Part shown: piece by piece, positions 9,243-17,634 of the stretch | Position numbering within the stretch: the stretch's first letter is position 1 | Layout of the letters: every line of letters begins with the position of its first letter | Assembly (NCBI GenBank): GCA_019746355.1 | Contig: JAIESC010000048.1 | Span: 1 to 62,928 of the forward strand | Origin: Xanthobacteraceae bacterium | Lineage (GTDB): Bacteria; Pseudomonadota; Alphaproteobacteria; Rhizobiales; Xanthobacteraceae | DNA length: 62,928 nt | Reading direction: 5' to 3' | Notes under the pieces: generated by a model | Databases searched by the model: none | What the model was told of the DNA's origin: nothing | What the model saw: only the letters and a program-made list of their open reading frames with translations | Position numbers and translations under genes: made by a program

Positions 9243-11345
9243 ATGAATCAGGCCGTTTGTCTTCCGAATATGCGGATCGGCGCCTCCGCCTGTCCGCACG
9301 ATTGCCCTTCGACCTGCGCGCTCGAGGTTGAGATCCTCGACGAGCGCACCATCGGCCGCGTCCGCGGCGCGCCCGACAATTCGTACACGGCGGGCGTGAT
9401 CTGCGCGAAGGTCGCGCGTTACGCCGAGCGCATCCACCATCCGGGCCGGGTCACCCGGCCGATGCGCCGCACCGGGCCGAAGGGCTCGGGGCTGTTCGAG
9501 CCGATGTCCTGGGACGACGCGCTCGATCTGGTCGCCGGGAAATTTCTCGACGCCGAGCGGCGGTTCGGCGCGCAGTCGGTCTGGCCCTACTACTATGCCG
9601 GCACCATGGGTCTCGTTCAGCGCGACGGTATCCACCGGCTGCGTCACACCAAGAAATACTCCGGCTTCCATTCCACGATCTGCGTGAACGCCGCCTACAC
9701 CGGCTTTGCCGCCGGCACCGGGCGGATCGCCGGCGTCGACCCGCGCGAGATGGCGAAGTCCGACGTGATCGTGATCTGGGGCACCAATCCGGTGAGCACC
9801 CAGGTCAACGTGATGACGCACGCGACGCGCGCCCGCAAGGAACGCGGCGCCAGGATCGTCGCCGTCGACGTCTACATGAACGGCACCATGGAGCAGGCCG
9901 ACCTTGCGGTGCTGGTGAAGCCCGGCACCGACGGCGCGCTCGCCTGCGCGGTGATGCATTGCCTGTTCCGCGACGGCAAGGCCGACTGGGAATATCTGAA
10001 CAAGTACACCGACGTGCCGCGCGAGCTTGAAGCGCACGTGCGCACGCGCGATCCGCAATGGGCCGCGGCGATCACCGGCTGCCCGGTCGGGACCATCGAG
10101 GAGTTCGCGAGGCTGGTCGGCGACAACAAGCGCTCGTTCTTCCGCCTCGGCTACGGCTTCTCGCGCTCGCGCAACGGCCCGGTGAACATGCATGCGGCGG
10201 CGTGCATTCCGGCGGTGACCGGCGCATGGCTGCACGAGGGCGGCGGCGCGTTCCACAACAACGCCGACATCTATCACTGGAACAAGTCGCAGATCGAAGG
10301 CAGCGACGCGCGCGATCCTTCGATACGCATGCTCGACCAGTCGCGCGTCGGCGCGATCCTGACCGGTGACCGCGAGGCGCTGAAGGACGGTCCGCCGGTC
10401 GCCGCGATGCTGATCCAGAACACCAATCCGGTTTCGGTCTGCCCGGATCAGGAGATCGTCAAGCGCGGATTCGCGCGCGAGGACCTGTTCGTCTGCGTCC
10501 ACGAGCAGTTCATGACCGAGACCGCGCGCATGGCCGACGTGGTGCTGCCGGCGACCATGTTCATGGAGCACGACGACGTCTATCAGGGCGGCGGCCATCA
10601 GCACATCATCCTCGGGCCGAAGCTGATCGAGCCGCCGGGCGAGTGCCGGCCCAATCACGACGTCATCTGCGGGCTGGCGCAGCGCGTCGGCGCGGACCAT
10701 CCGGGCTTCCGCATGACCGCGCGTGAACTGATCGACCACACGCTGCAGACGTCGGGCTGGGGCACACTGGAGCGGCTCGAGCGCGACAAGTGGATCGATT
10801 GCCAGCCGGATTTCGACACCGCGCATTATGTGAACGGCTTCGCCTATCCGGACGGGAAATTCCGCTTCAAGCCCGACTGGGCGAACGTGCCGTTCCGCAG
10901 CGCCCACCGCTCGGGACCCATTGCCGACATGCCGAAGCTTCCCGACCACTGGACCATCATCGAGGAGGCGGACGCGCGGCATCCGTTCCGGCTCGCGACC
11001 TCGCCGTCGCGCGGCTTCCTCAACTCGACGTTCAACGAGACCCAGTCCTCACGCGCGCAGAACCGCGGCCGGCCGGACGTGATGATCCATCCCGAGGATG
11101 CGCGCGCGCTCGGCATCGCCGACGGCGCGCAGGTCGTCATCGGCAACACCCGCGGCGAGGTGCGGCTGCACGCCCGGCACTACGAGGGCGTGCGCCGCGG
11201 CGTGCTGATCGCGGAGTCGATCTGGCCGAACGATGCCTATCCGGACGGGCGCGGCATCAACACCGTCACCGGCGCGGACTCGATTGCGCCCTATGGCGGC
11301 GCGGCGTTCCACGACAACCGGGTCTGGATACGCAGCGCCGCATAG
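9243..11345 (+). CDS. Molybdopterin-dependent oxidoreductase (formate dehydrogenase/DMSO reductase superfamily)
   Basis: A 700-residue protein starting MNQAVCLPNMRIGASACPHD. Cys17, Cys21, Cys25 and Cys54 form the N-terminal 4Fe-4S site typical of the superfamily. The body has the molybdopterin-guanine-dinucleotide-binding folds (VIVIWGTNPVSTQ, VVLPATMFMEHDDVYQGGG) and a C-terminal MopterinOxred-binding domain (HPEDARALGIADGAQVVIGN). No signal peptide or Tat motif is seen, so it is probably cytoplasmic. No partner Fe-S or membrane subunit is adjacent, and the electron acceptor and substrate are unknown. The TAG stop lies within a dispersed palindromic repeat. Confidence 0.9.
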   Translation: MNQAVCLPNMRIGASACPHDCPSTCALEVEILDERTIGRVRGAPDNSYTAGVICAKVARYAERIHHPGRVTRPMRRTGPKGSGLFEPMSWDDALDLVAGKFLDAERRFGAQSVWPYYYAGTMGLVQRDGIHRLRHTKKYSGFHSTICVNAAYTGFAAGTGRIAGVDPREMAKSDVIVIWGTNPVSTQVNVMTHATRARKERGARIVAVDVYMNGTMEQADLAVLVKPGTDGALACAVMHCLFRDGKADWEYLNKYTDVPRELEAHVRTRDPQWAAAITGCPVGTIEEFARLVGDNKRSFFRLGYGFSRSRNGPVNMHAAACIPAVTGAWLHEGGGAFHNNADIYHWNKSQIEGSDARDPSIRMLDQSRVGAILTGDREALKDGPPVAAMLIQNTNPVSVCPDQEIVKRGFAREDLFVCVHEQFMTETARMADVVLPATMFMEHDDVYQGGGHQHIILGPKLIEPPGECRPNHDVICGLAQRVGADHPGFRMTARELIDHTLQTSGWGTLERLERDKWIDCQPDFDTAHYVNGFAYPDGKFRFKPDWANVPFRSAHRSGPIADMPKLPDHWTIIEEADARHPFRLATSPSRGFLNSTFNETQSSRAQNRGRPDVMIHPEDARALGIADGAQVVIGNTRGEVRLHARHYEGVRRGVLIAESIWPNDAYPDGRGINTVTGADSIAPYGGAAFHDNRVWIRSAA

Positions 11346-11371
11346 CGCGTCGAAGACGCGCGTAAACGCGC
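11344..11371 (+). repeat. Dispersed palindromic core repeat (copy at oxidoreductase stop)
   Basis: A 28-base copy of the family beginning AGCGCGTCGAAGACGCGCGT and ending AACGCGC. Its left flank CATAG supplies the TAG stop of the upstream gene. Other copies are at 23068-23199 (coding array, opposite strand), 29051-29079, 30321-30349, 32760-32788 and degenerate forms near 62578 and 62636. Confidence 0.85.
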
Positions 11372-11398
11372 GGACGGAGGGTCAGCAGGTCCCTTCCG

Positions 11399-11866
11399 TC
11401 AGAGTTCTCGTCCAAGCTTGCGGTCGAGCGAGTAGGGGCCGCCGCCGCGCAATCCGATTGCGGTGATGATCAGGCCCCAGAACGCGGGATATTCCCAGCC
11501 GCCGCCCGGGCGGTTCCAGGGAAAGCCTGGCGCCCAATGCGCCACGAAGACGATGATGAGGAACTGGACGCCGATTGCCGCCGCGAACAACCGCGTGAAC
11601 AGCCCGAACATGATGCAGAGCGCGCCCACGGTCTCGAGAAAGAAGATCGCGTAGGCGAGCGGCACCGACGGTTCGATGCCGCGACGCGCCAGACTGTTGG
11701 CGGCGAAGCCGGCGATCGAGTTCAGGGTCAGCTTCTGGATGCCGTGAATCAGCAGAAAGCCGCCCGCCGTCAGCCGCACGAGCAGCCACGAAAAGTCACG
11801 GACATTGTCGTAGAACGGCGCGAGCGCCGGAATGATCGGTTTTGGTTCGCCAATCGATGTGGTCAT
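11399..11866 (-). CDS. DoxX family membrane protein
   Basis: A 155-residue protein with four predicted membrane helices, the DoxX layout. The first helix contains LVRLTAGGFLLIHGIQKL, whose RL..G....HG pattern is characteristic. DoxX proteins are four-helix membrane proteins, variously linked to quinone or thiosulfate oxidation and redox stress; the role here is unknown. The ATG at 11866 is preceded by ATAGGGAGGC and was chosen over an in-frame ATG 22 codons upstream. It lies downstream of, and in the same direction as, the beta-barrel gene. Confidence 0.85.
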   Translation of the reverse strand: MTTSIGEPKPIIPALAPFYDNVRDFSWLLVRLTAGGFLLIHGIQKLTLNSIAGFAANSLARRGIEPSVPLAYAIFFLETVGALCIMFGLFTRLFAAAIGVQFLIIVFVAHWAPGFPWNRPGGGWEYPAFWGLIITAIGLRGGGPYSLDRKLGREL

Positions 11867-11935
11867 TGTTGCCTCCCTATTTTCGGGCGCGTTTGCCGCC
11901 CTTTGTTTGCGCCCCGGCTTTTCCGGGGCCATCCG

Positions 11936-12517
11936 CTACCAGCGGAATTCAGTGCCGACGGTGCCGCCGTGCGACGTGAGATTGCTGCGGAAGCGGCCGA
12001 ATGCGCCGATCTGCGTCAAATCGATGCGGCCGCTCGCGCCGGACATGTCGACATCGGTGGTGTTGCGGTCGACCGACACGCCGAGCGTGACGCCCGGCGC
12101 GACCGTCATGCCGATGCCCGCCAGGCCGCCGTACATCTTGCGCTTGTCGCCCAGGAAGGCGTCCCGCGCGTCGCTGGTGGTGTTGATGCCGTAACCCTCG
12201 AGCCAGGTGCGGTAGCGGTCGTAGATCATTTCCGCGCCGCCGCCCTGTGGATTGTTGCCCGCGCTCGCCGCGGTGCGCGCCGACACGATCGCGCCGAGCC
12301 GGTTCTGGAAATGGCTGCCGATGTCGAACAAGCCCGCTTGCGACGAAGCGTAGACGTTGCCGTTCATCGCTGGCACCGGCGGACACGGTGCCGGGGTGCA
12401 GGGGCCTGGGCCCGGACCTTGTGCGAAGGATCGGCCGCCGAACGTTGCTGAGAAGAGCGCGGCGGCCAACGCAATCGCCGCGCTGTGCAGAATGCGCCGC
12501 CGGTGCGCGGCGCGCAA
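11936..12517 (-). CDS. Short outer-membrane beta-barrel protein, autotransporter-barrel-like
   Basis: A 193-residue protein with a cleavable signal (hydrophobic IALAAALFSATFGG, cleavage near SFAQ), a Gly/Pro/Cys-rich linker, then amphipathic strands resembling part of an autotransporter barrel (WLEGYG, GGLAGIGMTVAPGVTLGVSV). It ends VGTEFRW, an alternating pattern with a terminal aromatic residue like the BAM recognition signal. Only about 130 residues are available for the barrel, half the usual autotransporter domain, so it is either a small barrel or an internally deleted relic. Function unknown. Confidence 0.65.
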   Translation of the reverse strand: MRAAHRRRILHSAAIALAAALFSATFGGRSFAQGPGPGPCTPAPCPPVPAMNGNVYASSQAGLFDIGSHFQNRLGAIVSARTAASAGNNPQGGGAEMIYDRYRTWLEGYGINTTSDARDAFLGDKRKMYGGLAGIGMTVAPGVTLGVSVDRNTTDVDMSGASGRIDLTQIGAFGRFRSNLTSHGGTVGTEFRW

Positions 12518-12744
12518 AAAAAATCGCCACGGGCCTGAGCCCCACTCGCACCGTTCGCCCCCGTTGACCCCGGCGTTTCGCGCGCCGACCGCGCCAACGC
12601 ATCATGTCGTGGCACGACGAAGGATTGTTGCGAAGGCGAAATGCCGGTCAACGGTTGTTGGCGAGTTGCGCACCACGTTCTTCGCGCGCTGTGCCTGCAA
12701 TGTCACATGCGGCCGTACCCCGTTCCGGCTGTCACGCCATGAGC

Positions 12745-12772
12745 CTTGCTTGCGCCGTATTTTTGCTATCTT
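12745..12772 (+). promoter_or_regulatory. Candidate cspA promoter
   Basis: CTTGCT at 12745-12750 and TATCTT at 12767-12772 with a 16-base spacer resemble the alphaproteobacterial housekeeping pattern. A start just downstream would give a 5' untranslated leader of about 155 bases, as expected for cold-shock mRNAs. The intergenic region 12518-12936 otherwise holds no gene. Confidence 0.45.
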
Positions 12773-12936
12773 GTCGGCATTGCAACAGGATTTTGGCCCG
12801 TTCCGGCCGCTGCGTCTGCGACGCGACAATCGGACCACCAACCAAAACCCAAGTTGTGGCGCGGATTGCAGCGGTGCGACAGCACCGATGCACGCCGAGT
12901 CGAATCCAACTGCTGACGAGACTTAGGAGACCGACG

Positions 12937-13143
12937 ATGCAAAAGGGCACCGTCAAATGGTTCAATCCGACGAAGGGTTACGGGTTCATCAAGCCGGCGG
13001 GCAGCGACAAGGATGTGTTCGTTCACATCTCGGCCGTTGAGCGCGCGGGCCTGTCCACCCTCAATGAAGGCCAAACCGTCGAGTACGAACTTGTGACCGG
13101 CCGCAACGGCAAGACATCCGCCGAAAATCTCAAGGTGGCATGA
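12937..13143 (+). CDS. cspA: Cold shock protein, CspA family
   Basis: A 68-residue single cold-shock domain. RNP1 (KGYGFIKP) and RNP2 (VFVHIS) are intact, as is the opening [18 protein letters not shown]. It binds single-stranded nucleic acid and acts as an RNA chaperone. AGGAGA is correctly spaced before the ATG. The long leader and the strong terminator directly after the stop indicate a short monocistronic mRNA. The symbol is by family; the paralogue number cannot be assigned. Confidence 0.95.
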   Translation: MQKGTVKWFNPTKGYGFIKPAGSDKDVFVHISAVERAGLSTLNEGQTVEYELVTGRNGKTSAENLKVA

Positions 13144-13154
13144 CGGTCTAAGCC

Positions 13155-13208
13155 TTACGGGGTTGTTTCCCGTAACCCCCGGCAAAAAAAGCCGGGGGTT
13201 TTGTTTTT
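13155..13208 (+). terminator. cspA terminator with overlapping upstream hairpin
   Basis: A ten-base-pair stem pairs AACCCCCGGC (13174-13183) with GCCGGGGGTT (13191-13200) around an A7 loop, followed by TTGTTTTT. Just before it, TTACGGG (13155-13161) pairs with CCCGTAA (13169-13175) and shares two bases with the terminator stem, so the two compete slightly. Confidence 0.92.
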
Positions 13209-13211
13209 CGT

Positions 13212-13850
13212 TCAGGGCGAACCGGTCGCGGCCGGTTTGCCGTCGATCAGGCACTGGCCGCGCTCGATCCGAACGCGGCCTTCGGCGACGAGCCGCAGCG
13301 CCTGCGGATAGATGCGATGCTCCACCTCGAGCACGCGCGCTGCGAGCGATGCTTCGGTATCTGCGGCGAGCACAGGCACTGCGCCCTGAACGATGATGGG
13401 ACCTGCGTCCATTTCCGGCACGACGAAATGCACCGTCGCGCCGTGCTCCTTCGCGCCGGCTTCGAGCGCGCGGGCGTGGGTGTCCAGGCCTTTGAATGCC
13501 GGGAGCAGGGCGGGGTGGATGTTGAGCATCCGGCCCTCCCATTGCCGCACGAACCACGGCGTCAAGAGCCGTATGAAGCCGGCAAGGCAAACCAGCTCTA
13601 TGTTGCGCGCTTCAAGCTCGCGCTGCATGGCGCGCTCGAACGCCTCGCGATCGCGCCCGAACGGGCGATGATCAACCACGCTCGTTGGAATGTTTGCCGC
13701 CGCGGCCCGCTGCAGTCCCTGCGCCGACGGATCATTGGACAGCACGACGACGATCTCGGCCGGATAGGCCGGATCTCTCGCGGCCTCGATCAGCGCCACC
13801 ATGTTGGAGCCGCGGCCGGAGATCAGGACGGCGACGCGCTTGCGGGGCAT
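13212..13850 (-). CDS. purN: Phosphoribosylglycinamide formyltransferase
   Basis: A 212-residue GAR transformylase transferring the formyl group of 10-formyl-THF in step three of purine synthesis. The phosphate loop ISGRGSNM is at about 10-17; the catalytic Asn110 and His112 in LNIHPALLPAFKG and Asp148 in PEMDAG match the E. coli triad. It lies 16 bases after purM and is cotranscribed with it. Confidence 0.96.
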   Translation of the reverse strand: MPRKRVAVLISGRGSNMVALIEAARDPAYPAEIVVVLSNDPSAQGLQRAAAANIPTSVVDHRPFGRDREAFERAMQRELEARNIELVCLAGFIRLLTPWFVRQWEGRMLNIHPALLPAFKGLDTHARALEAGAKEHGATVHFVVPEMDAGPIIVQGAVPVLAADTEASLAARVLEVEHRIYPQALRLVAEGRVRIERGQCLIDGKPAATGSP

Positions 13851-13866
13851 GTCGACGGGCCCTGGC

Positions 13867-14931
13867 TCAGAGGTTCAGCTTGCCGGTGTAGCTCACACGC
13901 GGCTTGCCCTTGGCCGCGGTCACGACCTCGCCGAGGCGGAGCACCGTTTCGCCTTCGCGCTCGAGCACCCTCATCACGGCGTCGGCTTTGCGCGGCTCGA
14001 CCACGGCGACCATGCCGATGCCGCAATTGAAGGTGCGCAGCATCTCCTTCTCGGCGATGCTGCCCGCCGCGGCGAGCCATTGGAACACCGGCAGCACCGG
14101 GATGGAGCCGAGATCGATGCGGGCGCCGGCGTTCTTCGGCAGCACGCGCGGGATGTTGTCGGGAAATCCGCCGCCGGTGATATGCGCCAGCGCCTTGATC
14201 GCCCTGGTCTTGCGGATCGCGGCGAGCAGCGGCTTCACGTAGATGCGGGTCGGCGCAAGGATCGCCGCCCCGAGCTTTTTCTTGCCGTCGAACGGCGCGG
14301 GCGCGCTCCATTTCAGTTTCGACTTGGCGACGACCTTGCGCACCAGCGAAAAGCCGTTGGAGTGCACGCCTGACGAGGCGAGGCCGAGAATGACGTCGCC
14401 CGCGCGAATGTCGTTTCGCGGCAGCACCGCCTTGCGCTCGACCGCACCGACCGCGAAGCCTGCGAGGTCGTAGTCGTTGCCGTGATAGACGCCGGGCATC
14501 TCCGCGGTCTCGCCGCCGATCAGCGCGCAGCCGGCCTGCTTGCAGCCGCGGGCGATGCCCGCGACGATGGCGGCGCCCACCTTCGGGTCGAGCCTTCCGG
14601 TCGCGAAGTAGTCGAGGAAGAACAGCGGCTCGGCGCCCTGCACCACGAGATCGTTGACCGACATCGCCACGAGGTCGATGCCGACCGTGTCGTGGATCCC
14701 GGTGTCGATCGCGATCTTGACCTTGGTGCCGACGCCGTCGTTGGCCGCAACCAGCACCGGGTCCTTGAAGCCCGCGCGCTTGAGATCGAACAGCCCGCCG
14801 AAGCCGCCGATCTCGGCGTCCGCGCCCGGCCGCGCGGTCGCCTTCACCAGCGGCTTGATCAGGTCGACCATGCGGTTGCCGGCGTCGATGTCGACGCCGG
14901 ATTGCGCATAGGTCAGGCCCTTTTTGCTCAT
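13867..14931 (-). CDS. purM: Phosphoribosylformylglycinamidine cyclo-ligase
   Basis: A 354-residue AIR synthetase, the ATP-dependent ring closure in purine synthesis. The N-terminus [19 protein letters not shown], the GGFGGLF motif, NDGVGTK and the GGETAEMPG motif are all family hallmarks. I start at the ATG at 14931, where the conserved N-terminus begins; an upstream in-frame ATG adds 14 non-family residues. It is first gene of a purM-purN unit and divergent from the pgsA-like gene. Confidence 0.97.
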   Translation of the reverse strand: MSKKGLTYAQSGVDIDAGNRMVDLIKPLVKATARPGADAEIGGFGGLFDLKRAGFKDPVLVAANDGVGTKVKIAIDTGIHDTVGIDLVAMSVNDLVVQGAEPLFFLDYFATGRLDPKVGAAIVAGIARGCKQAGCALIGGETAEMPGVYHGNDYDLAGFAVGAVERKAVLPRNDIRAGDVILGLASSGVHSNGFSLVRKVVAKSKLKWSAPAPFDGKKKLGAAILAPTRIYVKPLLAAIRKTRAIKALAHITGGGFPDNIPRVLPKNAGARIDLGSIPVLPVFQWLAAAGSIAEKEMLRTFNCGIGMVAVVEPRKADAVMRVLEREGETVLRLGEVVTAAKGKPRVSYTGKLNL

Positions 14932-15137
14932 GCCTCTGCCTATGTCGGAATCCGATTGCGTGCAATGGCGCAAACACCGATATACTCAGGGGAAATCGCA
15001 GTCGCGACGGGCGGGGGACAGCCGGTTGCTGCCGCGCCGCCGAGTGGCGCCAAGCGACACGAGGAGCCGGCGCGGCCGCTGCAAAAGTGCCCGCGCTGAT
15101 GGCTCGCCAGCGCGGGTTGTGAGCCGGGGACTGACGT

Positions 15138-15683
15138 TTGAGCATTCCGAATCTGATTACGTTGGCGCGTATCCTGCTCGTGCCGGTCGTCGTCTGGGCG
15201 ATCGCCACCGGGCAGATGTATTTCGCGTTCCTGCTGTTCCTTGCGGCCGGGATCAGCGACGCGGTCGACGGCTTTCTGGCCAAGCGCTTCGGCATGAAGA
15301 CCGAGCTTGGCGCCTATCTCGATCCGCTCGCCGACAAGGTGCTGATCGTGTCGATCTACGTGGCGCTTGGGATTACTGGGGTCATTCCGCTCTGGATCGT
15401 GATCCTGGTGGTGTCCCGCGACATCATGATCGTGGGCGCGATCATCCTGTCCTGGCTGATCGACCGGCCGCTGCAGATCCGGCCGCACATGGTCTCCAAG
15501 GTCAACACCGCGGTGCAGATCGTGTTTGCCGGGCTGGTGCTCTTCGTCCATAGCTTTTCCCTCGAGGGCGAGCCGGTGTTGACACTGGTGATGGTTCTGG
15601 TCGCGGCCTTGACCTTGGTTTCCGTGGGCCTCTATCTCGCCGAGTGGGTGCGCCACATGAACTCTGCGGAGACCGGCAGATAG
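15138..15683 (+). CDS. CDP-alcohol phosphatidyltransferase (PgsA-like)
   Basis: A 181-residue inner-membrane enzyme with about five helices. The CDP-alcohol transferase signature reads SDAVDGFLAKRFGMKTELGA followed by YLDPLADK, keeping the aspartates that hold the catalytic metals; the usual AR is AK here. The opening MSIPNLITLARILLVPVVVW is typical of phosphatidylglycerophosphate synthases, so that activity is likely, but another CDP-alcohol acceptor is possible. The start codon is TTG. It leads a pgsA-perM-hdaA run with small gaps. Confidence 0.88.
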   Translation: MSIPNLITLARILLVPVVVWAIATGQMYFAFLLFLAAGISDAVDGFLAKRFGMKTELGAYLDPLADKVLIVSIYVALGITGVIPLWIVILVVSRDIMIVGAIILSWLIDRPLQIRPHMVSKVNTAVQIVFAGLVLFVHSFSLEGEPVLTLVMVLVAALTLVSVGLYLAEWVRHMNSAETGR

Positions 15684-15731
15684 GCGGATTTTCGCGGATC
15701 CGGTGGTCGTGGCGGGGTGTGACCGGTACCG

Positions 15732-16802
15732 ATGGCTCTTGAACGGCAGGTGATCTTCTGGGTCGGGGCGCTGGTGGTGTTCGCCGGCGTGCTGTGGCTG
15801 TTGAGCCCGGTGCTGCTGCCGTTCATTGCCGGCATGGCGCTCGCCTATCTGCTCGATCCGCTGGCGCGGTTTGGCGAACGTTTCGGCGTGAGCCGCGGCA
15901 TTTCGGCGCTGATCGTACTCACGGTCGTGCTGGTTGCGCTGGCGCTTGCGGCGATGGCGGCGGCCCCGGTGATCGCAACGCAACTGGCGGCCTTCATCGA
16001 CGAGGCGCCGGGCTATATCGCCAAGGTGCAGTCGATCCTGTCCGACCCGGGCAGGCCGTGGCTTTCCAGGATTTTCGGCGGTGTGACGCCTGCCGCCGAC
16101 GCCCAGTCCGGCGGGGCGGTGTCGCAGGGCCTGGGCTTCGTCACGACGTTCCTGACGTCGCTGTGGTCGGGCGGACGCGCCGTGTTCTCGGTGCTGTCGC
16201 TGCTCATCATCACGCCGGTCGTGGCATTCTATCTGCTGGTCGACTGGGACCGCCTGGTGACGACGGTCGACAACTGGATCCCGCGGCATCACCGCGACAC
16301 GGTGCGCGGGCTCGCCCGCGACATGGACGCCGCCATTGCCGGCTTCGTGCGCGGGCAGGCGGTGATCTGCCTGATCCTGGCGATCTTCTACGCCGTCGGC
16401 CTGACGCTCGCCGGGCTCAAGTCGGGATTTCTGATCGGCCTGATGACCGGGCTGTTCAGCTTCATTCCGTTCGTCGGCGCGTTCGGTGGTTTCCTTGTCG
16501 CGGCCATCGTCGCGGTGGCGCAGTTCTGGCCCGATTGGATTTCGATCGGGCTCGTGATCCTGGTGTTCGTGCTCGGCCAAGGGCTCGAAGGCTACATCCT
16601 GTCACCCAACCTCGTTGGCGCGAAGGTCGGCCTGCATCCGGTCTGGTTGATGTTTTCGTTGCTCGCCTTCGGCTATCTGTTCGGTTTCGCGGGCCTCTTG
16701 GTCGCCATTCCGCTCGCGGCGGCGATCGGCGTGCTGGTGCGTTTCTCCGTCCGCAAATATCAGCAAAGCCCGGTCTATACCGGCCAGCAAGGGCCGCGCT
16801 GA
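15732..16802 (+). CDS. AI-2E/PerM family transporter
   Basis: A 356-residue membrane protein of the AI-2E (UPF0118/PerM) family. It opens with two closely spaced helices (residues about 8-40), a third at about 58-83, a soluble middle region at about 85-145, and a helical C-terminal block with the family-typical GLMTGLFSFIPFVGAFGGFL and GQGLEGYILSPNLVG. Family members include the E. coli AI-2 exporter TqsA and Na/H antiporters; the substrate is unknown. One base separates its stop from the next gene. Confidence 0.9.
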   Translation: MALERQVIFWVGALVVFAGVLWLLSPVLLPFIAGMALAYLLDPLARFGERFGVSRGISALIVLTVVLVALALAAMAAAPVIATQLAAFIDEAPGYIAKVQSILSDPGRPWLSRIFGGVTPAADAQSGGAVSQGLGFVTTFLTSLWSGGRAVFSVLSLLIITPVVAFYLLVDWDRLVTTVDNWIPRHHRDTVRGLARDMDAAIAGFVRGQAVICLILAIFYAVGLTLAGLKSGFLIGLMTGLFSFIPFVGAFGGFLVAAIVAVAQFWPDWISIGLVILVFVLGQGLEGYILSPNLVGAKVGLHPVWLMFSLLAFGYLFGFAGLLVAIPLAAAIGVLVRFSVRKYQQSPVYTGQQGPR

Positions 16803-16803
16803 C

Positions 16804-17502
16804 GTGGTGAGCCATAACGCCATCGCAAATGATGGATATCATCGGCAGCCGATGCAGCTCGCTCTCGCGCTCGATCATGCCGAAAGCCATGCCCGCGAGG
16901 ATTTTCTTGCCGGCCCTTCGAACGCTGCAGCGCTGGCGTTGATCGAACGCTGGCCGGACTGGCCCGCGCGCACAGTGCTGCTGCGCGGGCCCGAGGGCTC
17001 CGGCAAGAGCCATCTGTCGGCGATCTGGGCGCGCGCCACGGGCGCCCGCACGCTGTCGCCGCGGATGCTCGACGGCGCGGAGGTGCCGGTCGCGCTTGCG
17101 ACCGGCGCGCTGGTTCTGGAAAACCTCACCGAAGGTGCGTTCGACGAGGCGGCGCTGTTCCACCTGCTCAACCTCGCGCGCGAGGAACGCGCTTACGTGC
17201 TGATCACGGCGCGCACCGCGCCCACGGGCTGGCGGATCGCCACGCCCGATCTCGCCTCGCGGCTGCGCGCGCTGCCGGTGGTGGCGCTCGAGGTGCCCGA
17301 CGACGCGCTGCTCCGCGCGGTGATCGTCAAGCTGTTCGCCGACCGTCAGCTCGCCGTGGACGAAAATCTGGTCGGATTTCTTGCGAACCGGATTGAACGC
17401 TCGTTTGCCGGAGCCCGCGAGGCGGTCCGCGCGTTGGACCGGGAGGCGCTGCGGCTGAAGCGTCCGGTCACCCGGGCGCTGGCCGGAGAGCTGTTCCGCT
17501 AG
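16804..17502 (+). CDS. HdaA-like DnaA-related replication regulator
   Basis: A 232-residue AAA+ protein related to the DnaA ATPase domain but lacking the DNA-binding domain, as in Hda/HdaA. Walker A GPEGSGKS is at about 62-69; the Walker B position reads ALVLENL without the paired acids, a known feature of such proteins. QLALAL near the start resembles the beta-clamp-binding motif Hda uses to stimulate DnaA-ATP hydrolysis. The start is uncertain: GTG at 16804 or 16807, or ATG at 16852, which begins directly at MQLALAL. It sits upstream of ppk, a conserved order in this group. Confidence 0.87.
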   Translation: MVSHNAIANDGYHRQPMQLALALDHAESHAREDFLAGPSNAAALALIERWPDWPARTVLLRGPEGSGKSHLSAIWARATGARTLSPRMLDGAEVPVALATGALVLENLTEGAFDEAALFHLLNLAREERAYVLITARTAPTGWRIATPDLASRLRALPVVALEVPDDALLRAVIVKLFADRQLAVDENLVGFLANRIERSFAGAREAVRALDREALRLKRPVTRALAGELFR

Positions 17503-17634
17503 GGTCGCGGGGCAACCCGGGGCGACGTGCCGCCCGGAACACCAGCCTTGACGCCTTGGCCGTCCGGCGGTTTTGTCATCCTTGCGTCACCAAGTCCGGC
17601 CATGATGCGCCGTCACAAAATTGTCATAGGTCAC

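Noticed and set aside
9143..9331. Small open frame before the molybdopterin oxidoreductase
   Set aside because: It overlaps the true start region and extends into the oxidoreductase in another frame with no domain.
17527..17634. Extended start of ppk at 17527
   Set aside because: The extra 36 residues are not family-like and no ribosome-binding site is seen; the ATG at 17635 is preferred but not certain.
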